Shown: positions 27,957 to 36,496 of the stretch, in pieces
Layout: each line of letters starts with the position of its first letter
Position numbering within the stretch: the stretch's first letter is position 1
DNA from: Nonomuraea rubra
Lineage (GTDB): Bacteria; Actinomycetota; Actinomycetes; Streptosporangiales; Streptosporangiaceae
Direction of reading: 5' to 3'
Length of the DNA stretch: 64,000 nucleotides
Assembly (NCBI RefSeq): GCF_014207985.1
Contig: NZ_JACHMI010000001.1
Span: 5,811,001 to 5,875,000 of the forward strand
Position numbers and translations under genes: made by a program
Notes under the pieces: generated by a model
Told to the model about the DNA's origin: nothing
What the model saw: the letters and a program-made list of their open reading frames with translations, nothing else
Database searches by the model: none

Positions 27957-28719
27957 TGCCCGGGCCGTCATCACGACGCTCGGCGAGCTCGTCGAGCCGG
28001 GCGCGCACCTTCCTGAGCTCGGCCAGGACGAGCCGGAGGTCGGCCTCGTTGCGGCTCTCCGCGGCCGAGGTCTGCTGGAAGCGTTCGACGAACCAGGCGG
28101 CGATGGAGGCGGTGACCACACCGAGCAAGGCGATGCCCGACAGCATCAACGTCGCTGCGATGAGCCTGCCCTCCAGCGTGGTCGGATAGAGGTCCCCGTA
28201 ACCAACGGTCGTCATCGTCGTGAGTGACCACCACAGGGCGTCGGACAGGGTGACGATGGTGGGGTCGGCGGAGCGGCGTTCGGCGTCCAGCACGGCGATG
28301 GCGCCGACCAGGGCCAGGAAGCAGGCCCAGCCGCTGACGTACACGGTGACCCGCATGCGCAGCGGGAGCGTGACCCGGCGCATCAGCGCGGTCAGAAGCA
28401 GCAGCGAGCGCAGCACCGCCAAGGGCCGTAGCAGCGGCAGCAGAACGACCAGCAACGACGGAATATGCGTGGCGATGAAGTGCCGGCGCCGGTCGGACAG
28501 CCACACCCTGATGGCGTAGTCGGCGGCGAACAGCGCCCAGGCGGTCTGCTGGATGCCCTCGAGCCAGCGGTCGGTGTTCTCCGGCAGCTGGGGCAGCACG
28601 ATGGGCAGCGCCCAGCCGGCCAGGAAGAGGATGCCGACGCCGAGCAGAACGGGGTCGGTCCTGCGTTCCCAGGCACGCAGGCGAGACGATGGCAAGGGTG
28701 CCGTGCGGGGCTGTTCCAT
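27937..28719 (-). CDS. Voltage-gated-like potassium channel (6TM, KvAP-like)
   Basis: A 260-residue protein with an N-terminal helical region, an arginine-containing segment (LRPLAVLRSLLLLTALMRRV, a degenerate voltage-sensor-like helix) and a pore module with selectivity filter TVGYGD at 171-176, framed by two helices. The C-terminal 45 residues are charged and probably a coiled coil (NEADLRLVLAELRKVRARLD). It would conduct K+ across the cytoplasmic membrane. A possible small ORF precedes it by 8 bases. It adds to the unusual density of cation-transport genes in this segment. Confidence 0.93.
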   Translation of the reverse strand: MEQPRTAPLPSSRLRAWERRTDPVLLGVGILFLAGWALPIVLPQLPENTDRWLEGIQQTAWALFAADYAIRVWLSDRRRHFIATHIPSLLVVLLPLLRPLAVLRSLLLLTALMRRVTLPLRMRVTVYVSGWACFLALVGAIAVLDAERRSADPTIVTLSDALWWSLTTMTTVGYGDLYPTTLEGRLIAATLMLSGIALLGVVTASIAAWFVERFQQTSAAESRNEADLRLVLAELRKVRARLDELAERRDDGPGTTAGSG

Positions 28720-28727
28720 CCTTGTCC

Positions 28728-28892
28728 TCAGAGAGCGGGTACGCGGGCGGTCAGGCGTCGCGGCCGGTCGGCACTGACCTTGCCGGGTTCCGCGCCCTCG
28801 ACGTCCACGCGGGCGTCGAGCTGCTGCATGGTTGCGTCCAGCCTGGCGATCCGAGTGTGCCCGTGGCGTTCAGCCTGCCTGGTGCGTGGCAT
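28728..28892 (-). CDS. Possible 54-residue protein upstream of the K+ channel
   Basis: A short frame from the ATG at 28892 (GGCAGG about 6 bases upstream) ends 8 bases before the channel's start. It encodes a charged soluble peptide with a heptad-like stretch (IARLDATMQQLDARVDVEG). No family is recognised. Its spacing suggests an operon, but the codon pattern alone does not prove translation. Confidence 0.35.
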   Translation of the reverse strand: MPRTRQAERHGHTRIARLDATMQQLDARVDVEGAEPGKVSADRPRRLTARVPAL

Positions 28893-29080
28893 GACTGACC
28901 TGCCTGATTCCTCTGGGCGGCAAGGTGTGTCGCCGTGCGCGGCGGTTCGCATCTGCAGTCATGGGCGGAACCGGGCATGCCCGATCACACGATGTGTGTC
29001 CTGCATCGAGTTTCGCGGACGCACCCGGGTCCCTGTCCCTGCATGACGCTCTCCGACGTTGAGTCGCCTCCGGCAATCTA

Positions 29081-29093
29081 TTGCACAGTGCAA
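29081..29093. promoter_or_regulatory. TTGC-N5-GCAA palindrome, copy 3
   Basis: TTGCACAGTGCAA, flanked by A and T to make a 15-bp near-perfect palindrome, downstream of the decayed DUF4142 gene. It is the best-matching copy of the site found twice at 27453-27499. Confidence 0.5.
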
Positions 29094-29214
29094 TCGTTGT
29101 CCAGGGCTCCACTGCCTTGCATCCTGCTGCGCCGGTGCTCTCCAGCAGGCGCTGATGATGAGCACCGCGGCGCTGGCCTGCTCGGGCGGCGCCGGACGTG
29201 GCGGAGATGTCGCT

Positions 29215-29440
29215 CACCAGGCCTGTTGCTGGGCGGTGGGTCACCGGCAGCTTGATTTCCAGCTTCGCGGCGACGTCGCGTACCTGCCTGTAGGGTGCGG
29301 TGCCGGCTTGCGATCTCCTGGCTGATCCCACGCACTCGGGCGATGGCGGCCCGCTGTACCGCGTCCTGGGCCATGGGCATCTCCCGCAGGCTCGCCGGCC
29401 TGACCGTGCGGATGAGCTCCCGGTCGGCCTCGGACAGGGG
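29215..29440 (-). pseudogene. DUF4142 protein remnant (frameshifted)
   Basis: The minus strand reads SEADRELIRTVRPASLREMP, MAQDAVQRAAIARVRGISQE and IASRH in one frame, then YRQVRDVAAKLEIKLP in another. Together these match DUF4142, a secreted/lipoprotein family with the pattern S..DR.fl..VR.A.L.E...g..A...G....VR..g..m...H, and a trailing Lys-Leu-Pro motif. The signal peptide and C-terminus are missing, and a frameshift falls near 29300. A TTGC-N5-GCAA palindrome lies just upstream (29458). Confidence 0.55.
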
Positions 29441-29457
29441 ACTGCATCACAGATCGA

Positions 29458-29470
29458 TTGCAGTGTGCAA
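29458..29470. promoter_or_regulatory. TTGC-N5-GCAA palindrome, copy 4
   Basis: TTGCAGTGTGCAA lies just upstream of the decayed DUF4142 gene (minus strand) and 105 bases upstream of the DUF1772-like gene at 29575. Its location fits a divergent regulatory site. Confidence 0.5.
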
Positions 29471-29574
29471 CGGTTTCTTGGTGCGACGGGACATTTCGGT
29501 TGAAATGGTCAAGCGGGCTGCCGCCGGTGCGCGTGAGTCCAAGACGGTCTGGGTGAGCAGAAGGGATCACGGTT

Positions 29575-30075
29575 GTGTCGTGGTGGCTGCGCGCGCTCTG
29601 GGCCGCCGCGGTCGGCCTCGTCGTGATCACTCTCGGCCTGACCTTCGTCCGGCTGCTCCAGATGCCCGTCGAACTGGCCTTTGACACCGAGCTCCGTGCG
29701 CGCCTGAACAGTGACCTGTATCCGCATCTCTCGAACGCGAGCGGCCTGATAGAGGTGCTGGCCATCGTCGTCGCCGTCGCGTTGTCCGCCGGAGAGCGGC
29801 GGACGAACCGGTTCCGCCTGACATTCCTCGCCGTGGTCCTGGTGGCCGCTGCGTTCGTGCTGTGGCTCGCTGTGGTGCACCCCGTGAACGGGGCCTTCAG
29901 CGCATGGGCGTCGCAATCCGTGCCCGGTGATTGGCAACGCTGGCATCTGCGATGGGCGCAGGGCCACATCGGGGGCGCCGTGCTGCTGAGCGGTGCGTTG
30001 ATACTCCTGCTCATCGCCCTGACCGGGCCGCGCCGTATCGCGGGCCCTCGCCAGGCGGCGCCGCGCGGGACGTGA
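29575..30075 (+). CDS. DUF1772-like membrane protein
   Basis: A 166-residue protein from a GTG with AAGGGA about 10 bases upstream. It has four hydrophobic helices and the signature VHPVNGAFSAWASQSVPGDW, followed by QRWHLRWAQGHIGGAVLL, typical of DUF1772 (anthrone-oxygenase-like) membrane proteins. Fungal relatives oxidise anthrones; bacterial members are mostly uncharacterised. No partner genes suggest a substrate. Confidence 0.75.
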   Translation: MSWWLRALWAAAVGLVVITLGLTFVRLLQMPVELAFDTELRARLNSDLYPHLSNASGLIEVLAIVVAVALSAGERRTNRFRLTFLAVVLVAAAFVLWLAVVHPVNGAFSAWASQSVPGDWQRWHLRWAQGHIGGAVLLSGALILLLIALTGPRRIAGPRQAAPRGT

Positions 30076-30237
30076 TGCGGACGGCCTGCGTCAGCGCGAT
30101 GCCGGGCCGGTGGGCGGCGGAACGTGCGCGGGCAGAAGTGGCTGGTTGTACGCGTCCAGGCGCGCCGGGTGCGCTCGCGCGCGAGCCGGCAATCCCCTTC
30201 GGGGGTGCGCGCGGGATCGCTCCGGACGCCGGCCCCC

Positions 30238-30504
30238 ATGTCAGTCGTCCTCGGCTCGATCCCCGGGGTGTACCTCGGCGCGCGCATCTCCTCCCCGGCG
30301 CCGAGCGGGCTCATCCGGGCCCTGCTCGCGCTGGTCCTGCTCGCCTCTGCGCCGAAGCTCCTGGAAGTGAGCAACACGACCGCGGCCTGGATCCTGGGCG
30401 TGGGAACCACCGCAGGAGTGGCGGGATCGCTCGTGCTGAGACGAGGCAGACACGTAGCGGCGCCGGCCGAACCCGTACCGACGTCGGCTGGCCGAATCCG
30501 CTGA
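30238..30504 (+). pseudogene. TauE/SafE (TSUP) permease C-terminal fragment
   Basis: From 30238 the translation SVVLGSIPGVYLGARISSPA and GLIRALLALVLLASAPKLLE matches the last two or three helices of TSUP-family sulfite/organo-anion exporters, in which a G..PG...GAr....p....R..l...L...g.kl pattern ends the protein. The first 170-200 residues of a normal member are missing, so this is a truncated relic. An upstream in-frame ATG at 30124 exists but precedes non-homologous sequence. Confidence 0.6.
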
Positions 30505-30551
30505 CCTCCCCTGACCCACCCGAGGCCTGAACAGCCCCACAGTGTCAGGGC

Positions 30552-31394
30552 TCAGCGCCGGCGGTGCCGCCTCAGGCCGCCGACCGCGGCGATCGTGGCC
30601 AGGACCGCGATCGCGACCACGATCCCAACCGCGCCGAGGGACTCCAGCCACCGGACGATGGTGCCCTGCACCATGCCCGCGGCGTCAATGAGCGCGTCGC
30701 CGGTGGTGGTGCCCGCATAGATGCGCAGCTCGTACCAGCCGTAGTAGGCGACGTACAGGCCGGCCAGGACCAGCAGCACACCGCTGACCCGCGACACGTA
30801 GGGGAGAACCGCCCTCGTCCGGGCGATGACCGTCGATCCGGCCAACGCCACCACAAGCGACAACGCGGCCACGACCAGGCCCATGCCGATCCCGTAGGCG
30901 ACGAAGACGATGAAACCGCCCGCGATGCCGCGGGCGGCCAGCGCGGCGGAGGTCACCGCCAGGAACGGGCCGATGGTGCACGACAGGGAGGCCACGGCGT
31001 AGCTCAGACCGTATCCGTACAGCGAAGCGAACGAGGCGGCAGGCCTGCCGGTACTCAGCCGGGGCGTGCGGATCAGCAACTCCCGGCCGGTGAGCAGCCA
31101 TATTCCCAGCCCGGTCAGGGCCAGCCCGATCAGGATCGTCGCCCACGGCAGGTATCGGCCGACCGACACCGCCAGAGGCGTCACCACCAGCCCGAACACC
31201 CCGAATACCGTGACGAAGCCCGCCGTCATGGCCGCTCCGAGCAGCAACGCCCGTGCCACCGGGCCGCTTCCCGCCGACCTGCCGTCGGCTACCAACATCG
31301 TCAGGTACGCCGGCAGCAGCGCGAACCCGCAGGGATTGAAGGCCGCCACCAGACCCGCGCTCACGGCCAGCGCCAGCGGCAGCTCACCGGTCAT
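30552..31394 (-). CDS. CcdA-like thiol-disulfide transmembrane transporter
   Basis: A 280-residue protein with six to eight helices. It has the two family cysteines in AAFNPCGFALLPAYL near the N-terminus and SLSCTIGPFLAV about 130 residues later, the redox pair that carries electrons across the membrane in CcdA/DsbD proteins. A longer C-terminal tail ends in basic residues. It follows a thioredoxin-like lipoprotein gene on the same strand with 20 bases between, so the two probably form a reducing relay on the outer face of the membrane, for example for cytochrome c maturation or extracytoplasmic repair. Confidence 0.9.
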   Translation of the reverse strand: MTGELPLALAVSAGLVAAFNPCGFALLPAYLTMLVADGRSAGSGPVARALLLGAAMTAGFVTVFGVFGLVVTPLAVSVGRYLPWATILIGLALTGLGIWLLTGRELLIRTPRLSTGRPAASFASLYGYGLSYAVASLSCTIGPFLAVTSAALAARGIAGGFIVFVAYGIGMGLVVAALSLVVALAGSTVIARTRAVLPYVSRVSGVLLVLAGLYVAYYGWYELRIYAGTTTGDALIDAAGMVQGTIVRWLESLGAVGIVVAIAVLATIAAVGGLRRHRRR

Positions 31395-31414
31395 GGGCCT
31401 GCCCCGTCAGGGCG

Positions 31415-31978
31415 CTACGCGGCACGCAGGTCGGCGACATGGCGCTCCAAGTCATCGGAGCCGAGCGGTCCCGAGGCCTTCCTGGTCGACCCGTCCGGTT
31501 TCACGAACACGAACGTGGACTGCTGGCTGACCTGGAGCCGCGTCCACACCGCGCCCTGCTCATCCGACAACTGCATGAACGTGCCGGTCCCGGTACGCCG
31601 TACGAAGTCCTTCATCGCCGCTTGGCTGTCCAGGCCGGCGACACCCACGAAGGCGACGTCCGGGTGCTTCTTCGCGGCCGCCTTGACGGCGGGGGCCTCC
31701 GACTGGCACTTGGGGCACCACGGGGCCCAGAACCAGAACACGACCGGCTTGCCCGCCAGACTCGCGCCGTCGAACTTCTGCCCGTCCAGCGTGGTGGCGG
31801 TGAACCGCAAGACGTCTGGAACGCGTTCCTCGCTGGACGGCGCCGCTTCGGGAGCGGGGGCGGCCGGCGTTGCGGTGGCCGGCGGCGGCGTACCCTCGCG
31901 ACCTGCCTCGCCGGAGGCACCGCACGAGGTTAACAGCACGGTCGCCGCGATGGCGGCCGTCACTCGAATTCCTGCCAC
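31415..31978 (-). CDS. Thioredoxin-like lipoprotein (TlpA/DsbF type)
   Basis: A 187-residue protein from a GTG start with a signal peptide and lipobox LLTSC (lipid-modified Cys near residue 19), a Pro/Ala-rich linker to about residue 50, and a thioredoxin fold with active site WCPKC in FWAPWCPKCQSEAP. A cis-proline lies in the STFVFV region. It is anchored outside the membrane and likely receives electrons from the CcdA-like protein encoded next. The pair resembles mycobacterial DsbF/MPT53-type proteins and their membrane partner. Confidence 0.93.
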   Translation of the reverse strand: MAGIRVTAAIAATVLLTSCGASGEAGREGTPPPATATPAAPAPEAAPSSEERVPDVLRFTATTLDGQKFDGASLAGKPVVFWFWAPWCPKCQSEAPAVKAAAKKHPDVAFVGVAGLDSQAAMKDFVRRTGTGTFMQLSDEQGAVWTRLQVSQQSTFVFVKPDGSTRKASGPLGSDDLERHVADLRAA

Positions 31979-32373
31979 GTCGTGAGGATAGGCCCATGCG
32001 GCTCGCGCAAATCTTACGAGCCGATGACACCCTTCGGGTGCTTGAGCTCAGCCACCTTCGACAGGAGGAGCGCCAGGATTTCCGCTGTTTCCTCGATCTG
32101 CCCAGCTGAGCTCGGCCTGGGCCCCCCACGCGGGCCGGAGAGGTCGGCCGGCCAGCGGGTCTCAAGGGGGCACTCACCGGCCTGTGTGCATGGACCCCAT
32201 GAGTTGGCCGGCCACCGACCTGCTGACGTTCATCGGCGGCGGCAACAACGGCACGGTTTCATCCGTGTGGGTTATGCGCGAAGCCGGCATGGCACGTGCC
32301 TCACGGCAGGGGCGTCTCTGCTGAGCTGAGGCAGCGGCTCGGTTGGCCTGGCTGGTAAGCAGCAGTCGAGAGG
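31979..32373. other. Intergenic region with fragments only
   Basis: About 395 bases without a convincing gene. The minus strand near 32015-32100 reads as a helical tail, QIEETAEILALLLSKVAELK, ending in a stop at about 32012, possibly the C-terminus of a lost gene with no start. A short plus-strand frame lies at 32190. No promoter or operator pattern was recognised. Confidence 0.4.
32190..32324 (+). CDS. Possible 44-residue ORF
   Basis: From the ATG at 32190 the frame encodes MDPMSWPATDLLTFIGGGNN followed by GTVSSVWVMREAG and a stop. The first 30 residues look like a structured peptide rather than random sequence, but no Shine-Dalgarno sequence is obvious and no family is recognised with confidence. 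It may be the truncated start of a larger protein. Confidence 0.2.
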   Translation: MDPMSWPATDLLTFIGGGNNGTVSSVWVMREAGMARASRQGRLC

Positions 32374-33048
32374 TCAGGGTAGTTCGGCGAAGCGTTCGAT
32401 GCGGTCGGGCGGACCGGAGACAATGATCATGTCGTCGTAGGCGAGTTCGGTGTCCGCGGTGGCATAGGTGAACTCCTCGTCCGGGCGTTTGACTGCCACG
32501 ATCGTGAGGCCGTATCTGCTGCGCAGACTGGAGTCGCCGAGCGCGATGCCGACGAAGTCCCTGGGAGGACGGATCTTGGCCATCGCGAAGTTCTCGTCGA
32601 CCTCCATGTAATCGAGCAGCCGGCCGCTGACCAGGCGAGCGACGCGCTCGCCCATGTCGTGTTCAGGGAAGACGACATGCCGGACGCCGACGCGGCGCAA
32701 GATCTCGCCGTGCTGCTTGCTGACGGCCTTGGCCCAGATGTCGTCGATCTCGAGCTCCACCAAGAGCGAGGCGGTGAGGATGCTGGCCTGGATGTCGCTG
32801 CCGATGGCGCACACCGCGCGGCGGAAGTCGGGGACTCCGAGCCGTTGGAGCGCGTCCAGGTCGGTGGAGTCGGCGACGGCGACCTGGGTGATCTGTCCGG
32901 TATAGCTCTGTACCAGCTTGGGCCGGTGATCGATGGCCAGCACCTCGGTGCCACGCCGGGTCAGCTCCAGTGCGAGTGCACTGCCGAAGCGACCCAGTCC
33001 GATGACCACGACCGTGTCCTGCTGCTCGATGTCGGTCAACGATCTCAC
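32374..33048 (-). CDS. TrkA-family potassium uptake regulator (RCK protein)
   Basis: A 224-residue RCK protein: Rossmann motif VVVIGLGRFGSALALEL, acidic residue at the end of strand 2 (LAIDH), and a C-terminal RCK_C (TrkA_C) subdomain starting near residue 140 and ending with the typical DDMIIVSGP. It would bind nucleotide and gate a TrkH/KtrB channel. The GTG at 33048 is very close to its GGAG site; a TTG nine bases later is an alternative. Its presumed partner trkH lies 2 kb upstream on the same strand, with the CBS and ArsB genes between. Confidence 0.93.
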   Translation of the reverse strand: MRSLTDIEQQDTVVVIGLGRFGSALALELTRRGTEVLAIDHRPKLVQSYTGQITQVAVADSTDLDALQRLGVPDFRRAVCAIGSDIQASILTASLLVELEIDDIWAKAVSKQHGEILRRVGVRHVVFPEHDMGERVARLVSGRLLDYMEVDENFAMAKIRPPRDFVGIALGDSSLRSRYGLTIVAVKRPDEEFTYATADTELAYDDMIIVSGPPDRIERFAELP

Positions 33049-33136
33049 GCTCCTTCGATGGCGAGCTGGACGGCAGTACCGACCCCGGTATCAGAGCCGG
33101 GATCGGGACCGGGCGCCGGAGCCGAGGAACACGGCC

Positions 33137-34426
33137 TCACAGATAGCGCAGCCACAGGTACGGCACGCACAACGCGATCGTCACCACGGTCACGACCAGG
33201 CCGTACCGGGTGAACTGCCAGAAGCTGATCGGGGTGCCGTTGCGGGCGGCGATGCCCAGCACGACCACGTTGGCCGCCGCGCCCACCGCCGTGGCGTTGC
33301 CGCCGAGGTCGGCCCCGAAGGCCAGGGCCCACCACAGCACCTGGGCGTGCTCGTTGCCGCCGTTGGCCTGGACGAGCTCGGCGACGATGGGGCTCATGGT
33401 GGCCACGTACGGGATGTTGTCCACGATCGCCGACAACCCGCCTGACGCCCACAGCAGCAGCATCGTGGCGAAGCCCATCTGCCCCTGGGTGGCCTCGGCC
33501 GCCGCCTTCGAGATCTGCGGGATCACTCCCGTCTCCACCAGGGACCCGACCATGACGAACAGTCCGGCGAAGAACACCAGTGTCGGCCACTCGACCTCGC
33601 GGATCGCCTCCTCGGCGGTGACGCGGGTCGCGGCCACCAGCACGCCGGCGCCCAGCACGGCGACCACCGACGGCTCGTAGTGCAGCACCGGATGCAGCAC
33701 GAACGCCGCCATGACCAGCACCAGCACGGCCAGCGACTGCCACAGCAGCCGCCGGTCGGCGATGGCCTCCCGCTCGTTCAGCGCCATGACCTCCGCCGCC
33801 CGTACCGGGTCGTAGACGAAGAACCTGCGGAACAGGAAGCGGCACATGCCGATATATACGATCATGAGCACGATGACCATCGGCGCCATGTGCACGAGGA
33901 AGTCGTTGAAGCTCAGCCCGCCCCGGCTGGCGATGATGATGTTCGGCGGGTCGCCGACCAGGGTGGCGGCGCCGCCGATGTTCGAGGCCAGCGCTTCGGC
34001 GATGAGGAACGGCGCCGCGGGCAGCGCCAGCCGCTCGCACACCAGGAACGTCACCGGGGCGATCAGCAGCACGGTGGTGACATTGTCCAGCAGCGCCGAG
34101 GCCAGCGCGGTGATCACGACCAGCAGCACCATCAGCCGGTACGGCCGTCCCCTGGCGCGCTTGGCGGCCCAGATCGCCAGGAATTCGAAGACGCCGGTCT
34201 GTTTCAGCACGCCGACGATCACCATCATGCCGAGCAGCAGGAAGATGACGTTCCAGTCGATGCCGGTCTCTTCGGAGAAGAACGCGGCTTCGGCGTCGGT
34301 GGCGTGGATCAGCAGCATGATCCCGGCCCCGCCGAGCGCCGCCGCGACGCGGTGGATCTTCTCGCTGGCGATCAGCGCGTACGCGCCGAGGAAGACCGCC
34401 ACCGCCACCCATGCGGTGACCGTCAC
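33137..34426 (-). CDS. ArsB/NhaD-type ion transporter (SLC13-like permease)
   Basis: About 429 residues from a GTG that overlaps the CBS gene's stop codon (GTGA). The permease has about 11 helices and two inverted repeats with the family motifs [30 protein letters not shown] and [15 protein letters not shown], plus a late [14 protein letters not shown]. These motifs mark the ArsB/NhaD branch of the ion-transporter superfamily, whose members export arsenite or exchange Na+/H+. No ars genes are nearby, and the Trk neighbours make a Na+/H+ or related cation role more likely (inference). Confidence 0.9.
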   Translation of the reverse strand: MTVTAWVAVAVFLGAYALIASEKIHRVAAALGGAGIMLLIHATDAEAAFFSEETGIDWNVIFLLLGMMVIVGVLKQTGVFEFLAIWAAKRARGRPYRLMVLLVVITALASALLDNVTTVLLIAPVTFLVCERLALPAAPFLIAEALASNIGGAATLVGDPPNIIIASRGGLSFNDFLVHMAPMVIVLMIVYIGMCRFLFRRFFVYDPVRAAEVMALNEREAIADRRLLWQSLAVLVLVMAAFVLHPVLHYEPSVVAVLGAGVLVAATRVTAEEAIREVEWPTLVFFAGLFVMVGSLVETGVIPQISKAAAEATQGQMGFATMLLLWASGGLSAIVDNIPYVATMSPIVAELVQANGGNEHAQVLWWALAFGADLGGNATAVGAAANVVVLGIAARNGTPISFWQFTRYGLVVTVVTIALCVPYLWLRYL

Positions 34427-34866
34427 TCGGACACCGCCCGGTCCAGCAGCGCCTGGAGGGTCACGGCGCCGATGAGTTCTCCGTCGTCCACCACGGCCAC
34501 CAGAGGGCTGTGCGTGCGGGCCATTAACGCCGCCACCTCGAGCAGCGTGGCATCGGGATCGGTGATGGGGAGCTCGCGAGGCCGTGGCGGCAGCGCGTCG
34601 CGGACAGTACGGTCGGCTACCGACCGCAGGAAGCGGTCGGCGTGCTCCTCGTCCACCACCCGCGCCAGCGCCGGATCTTCCTGGCAGTAGTCCGGCACCG
34701 CCAGGCGCAGCACCTGCGTGCCGGGCAGGACGCTCAAGGGCAGCCCTTGCTCGTCGACCACGATCAAGCCAGGCAACCGCTGCTGGGCCAGCAGACGTGC
34801 CGCCGCCGCTATGGACGTGTCCGGGGTAACGGTCGGCAGGGTCGTAATCAGATCGCGCGCACGCAT
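34423..34866 (-). CDS. CBS-domain pair protein
   Basis: A 147-residue protein made of two CBS motifs: the first in residues about 5-60 ([35 protein letters not shown]), the second in about 85-145 ([33 protein letters not shown]). CBS pairs bind adenine nucleotides and often regulate transporters. The stop codon overlaps the ArsB/NhaD start by four bases, so a regulatory partnership with that permease is likely. ATG start with GAGG seven bases upstream. It is preceded by leader element copy C. Confidence 0.9.
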   Translation of the reverse strand: MRARDLITTLPTVTPDTSIAAAARLLAQQRLPGLIVVDEQGLPLSVLPGTQVLRLAVPDYCQEDPALARVVDEEHADRFLRSVADRTVRDALPPRPRELPITDPDATLLEVAALMARTHSPLVAVVDDGELIGAVTLQALLDRAVSE

Positions 34867-34901
34867 CAGGAAGCCTCGCTCGGGAACGACGACAGGAACT
34901 C

Positions 34902-34938
34902 GCCGACCAGACTTCCCGGCACACCTACCGACAACGTA
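34902..34938 (-). promoter_or_regulatory. Extended -10 promoter plus 19-nt leader element, copy C (CBS-ArsB operon)
   Basis: On the minus strand TACGTT (34938-34933), preceded by TGA, is followed after 12 bases by GCCGGGAAGTCTGGTCGGC (34920-34902). The CBS start is 35 bases downstream. The -10 spacing and element sequence match copies A, B and D. Confidence 0.7.
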
Positions 34939-35053
34939 TCAACAACCGTCTGAACCGTGCTGCTCGCCCCCGCCCATGGCGCCTGCGGCGGCTTTCGTGC
35001 AGCGTATGCCTCGACCGGCCTCCGGTGCGCGCCAAGCCGCCGGGGTCCCTGTG

Positions 35054-36406
35054 TCAGCCAACGATCACTTTTTCCTCCGGTAGTTCGTAGCGGCGGGTGC
35101 GTTGTTTCAGCGCGAGCGCCGAGCCCAGGGTGAGCGGGCCGATGCGGCCGATGAACATCAGCACACTGAGCAGCACGTGTCCGGCCAGCGAGGTGTGGGC
35201 GGTGATGCCGGTGGACAGGCCGTTGGTGGCGAAGGCCGAGATCGCCTCGAACAGCACCTGGTCGAGGCTGTGTGGTGTGATGATGAGCAGCAGCCAGGTG
35301 GAGATCGCGACCAGGATGACGCCGAGCAGGCTGATGGACAATGCCTGCCGTTGCGTCGCGGAGGGCAGCCGCCGATGGCCGATGTTGACCTGATGCTCGC
35401 CGCGCAGTTCGGACCAGATGATGAAGAGCAGGAAGCCGAACGTGGTGACCTTGATGCCGCCCGCGGTTCCGGCGCTGCCGCCGCCGATGAACATCAGGAC
35501 GTCCGTGACCAGCCAGGAGGAGGGGTACATCTGGCCGATGTCGAGGGTGTTGAAGCCACCGGAGCGTGGCATGACGGCGGCGAAGAAGGCGGCCAGCAGC
35601 TTGCCGGAGTCGTCCAGGGGGCCCATCGTGGCCGGATTGCGCCACTCCGTCATCAGGAACGTGAGGGTGCCCGCGGCAAGGAGTAACGCGCTCACGCCGA
35701 CGGTGATGCGGGTCAGGACGGACCAGCGCCGCGGGTACCGCCAGGTGCGCAGCAGTTCGAAGACCACCGGATAGCCGAGGCCGCCGACGATGACCGCCAG
35801 GGCGATGGTGAGGCAGATCCACGGGTCGGTGACGAAGCGCATCAGGTTGTCCGGCCAGAGCGCGAAGCCGGCGTTGTTGAACGCCGATACCCCGTGAAAG
35901 ACACCGAGGTAGACAGCCCGGCCCAGCGGCTCGCCGTACCCGGTGATGAACCGTACGGCGAGGACTGCGGCGATGGCCACCTCGCAGATCAGGCTGAACG
36001 TCACCACTTTGCGCAGCACGTGACGCAGGTCGGCCGCGACCACGGACTTGGTCTCCAGCTGGGCGGACAGCCTGGCCCGCAGGCCGACCCGGCCGGAGAC
36101 GATGACCAGGATGAGCGTGGCCAGCGTCATGATGCCCAGCCCACCGACCTGGATGAGCAGGACGATCACTACCTCACCGAACACCGACCAGTGCGTCTCG
36201 GTGTCGACCACGACCAGGCCGGTCACGCAGACTGCGGAGGTGGCGGTGAACAGAGCCGTGAGCCAGTGAGAGCTGTCGCCTTCTGTTGTGGCCAGCGGGG
36301 TGCCGAGCAGTAGCGTTCCGATCAGCACTGCCAAGCCGAACCCGGCCGTGATGACCACGGCGGGATGCCGGCCGCGGCCCGGCACAGCCGGGTGGCGCCG
36401 CATCAT
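35054..36406 (-). CDS. trkH: TrkH/KtrB-type potassium transporter
   Basis: A 450-residue membrane protein with the four-fold M1-P-M2 organisation of Trk/Ktr channels. The P-loop regions can be seen as FTATSAVCVTGLVV, FHGVSAFNNAGFAL, FAAVMPRSGGFNTLDI and FEAISAFATNGLSTG, each with a filter glycine. It mediates K+ uptake gated by a TrkA/RCK protein, probably the one at 32374. The start is ATG-ATG, overlapped by the stop codon of an upstream uORF. Transcription appears to begin at leader copy D. Confidence 0.93.
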   Translation of the reverse strand: MMRRHPAVPGRGRHPAVVITAGFGLAVLIGTLLLGTPLATTEGDSSHWLTALFTATSAVCVTGLVVVDTETHWSVFGEVVIVLLIQVGGLGIMTLATLILVIVSGRVGLRARLSAQLETKSVVAADLRHVLRKVVTFSLICEVAIAAVLAVRFITGYGEPLGRAVYLGVFHGVSAFNNAGFALWPDNLMRFVTDPWICLTIALAVIVGGLGYPVVFELLRTWRYPRRWSVLTRITVGVSALLLAAGTLTFLMTEWRNPATMGPLDDSGKLLAAFFAAVMPRSGGFNTLDIGQMYPSSWLVTDVLMFIGGGSAGTAGGIKVTTFGFLLFIIWSELRGEHQVNIGHRRLPSATQRQALSISLLGVILVAISTWLLLIITPHSLDQVLFEAISAFATNGLSTGITAHTSLAGHVLLSVLMFIGRIGPLTLGSALALKQRTRRYELPEEKVIVG

Positions 36407-36459
36407 GCGATCGCCCGGCGCTGCGGGTTGCCGGACAAGCTGGCAACGTCGTCATCCAT
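36403..36459 (-). CDS. Eighteen-residue leader peptide (uORF) overlapping the trkH start
   Basis: The frame MDDDVASLSGNPQRRAIA begins at the ATG at 36459, with GGAG eight bases upstream, and its TGA overlaps the trkH start as ATGATG. trkH has no good ribosome-binding site of its own, so translation is likely coupled to this uORF. The antiporter gene under leader copy A has the same arrangement with an unrelated peptide. Confidence 0.5.
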   Translation of the reverse strand: MDDDVASLSGNPQRRAIA

Positions 36460-36496
36460 CGCGGAGTCTCCGTTCGGTCGCGCGGCCGTAGACGTC

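Noticed and set aside
28986..28998. CACAC-GAT-GTGTG palindrome
   Set aside because: Single copy with no gene start or promoter at a sensible distance; could be chance.
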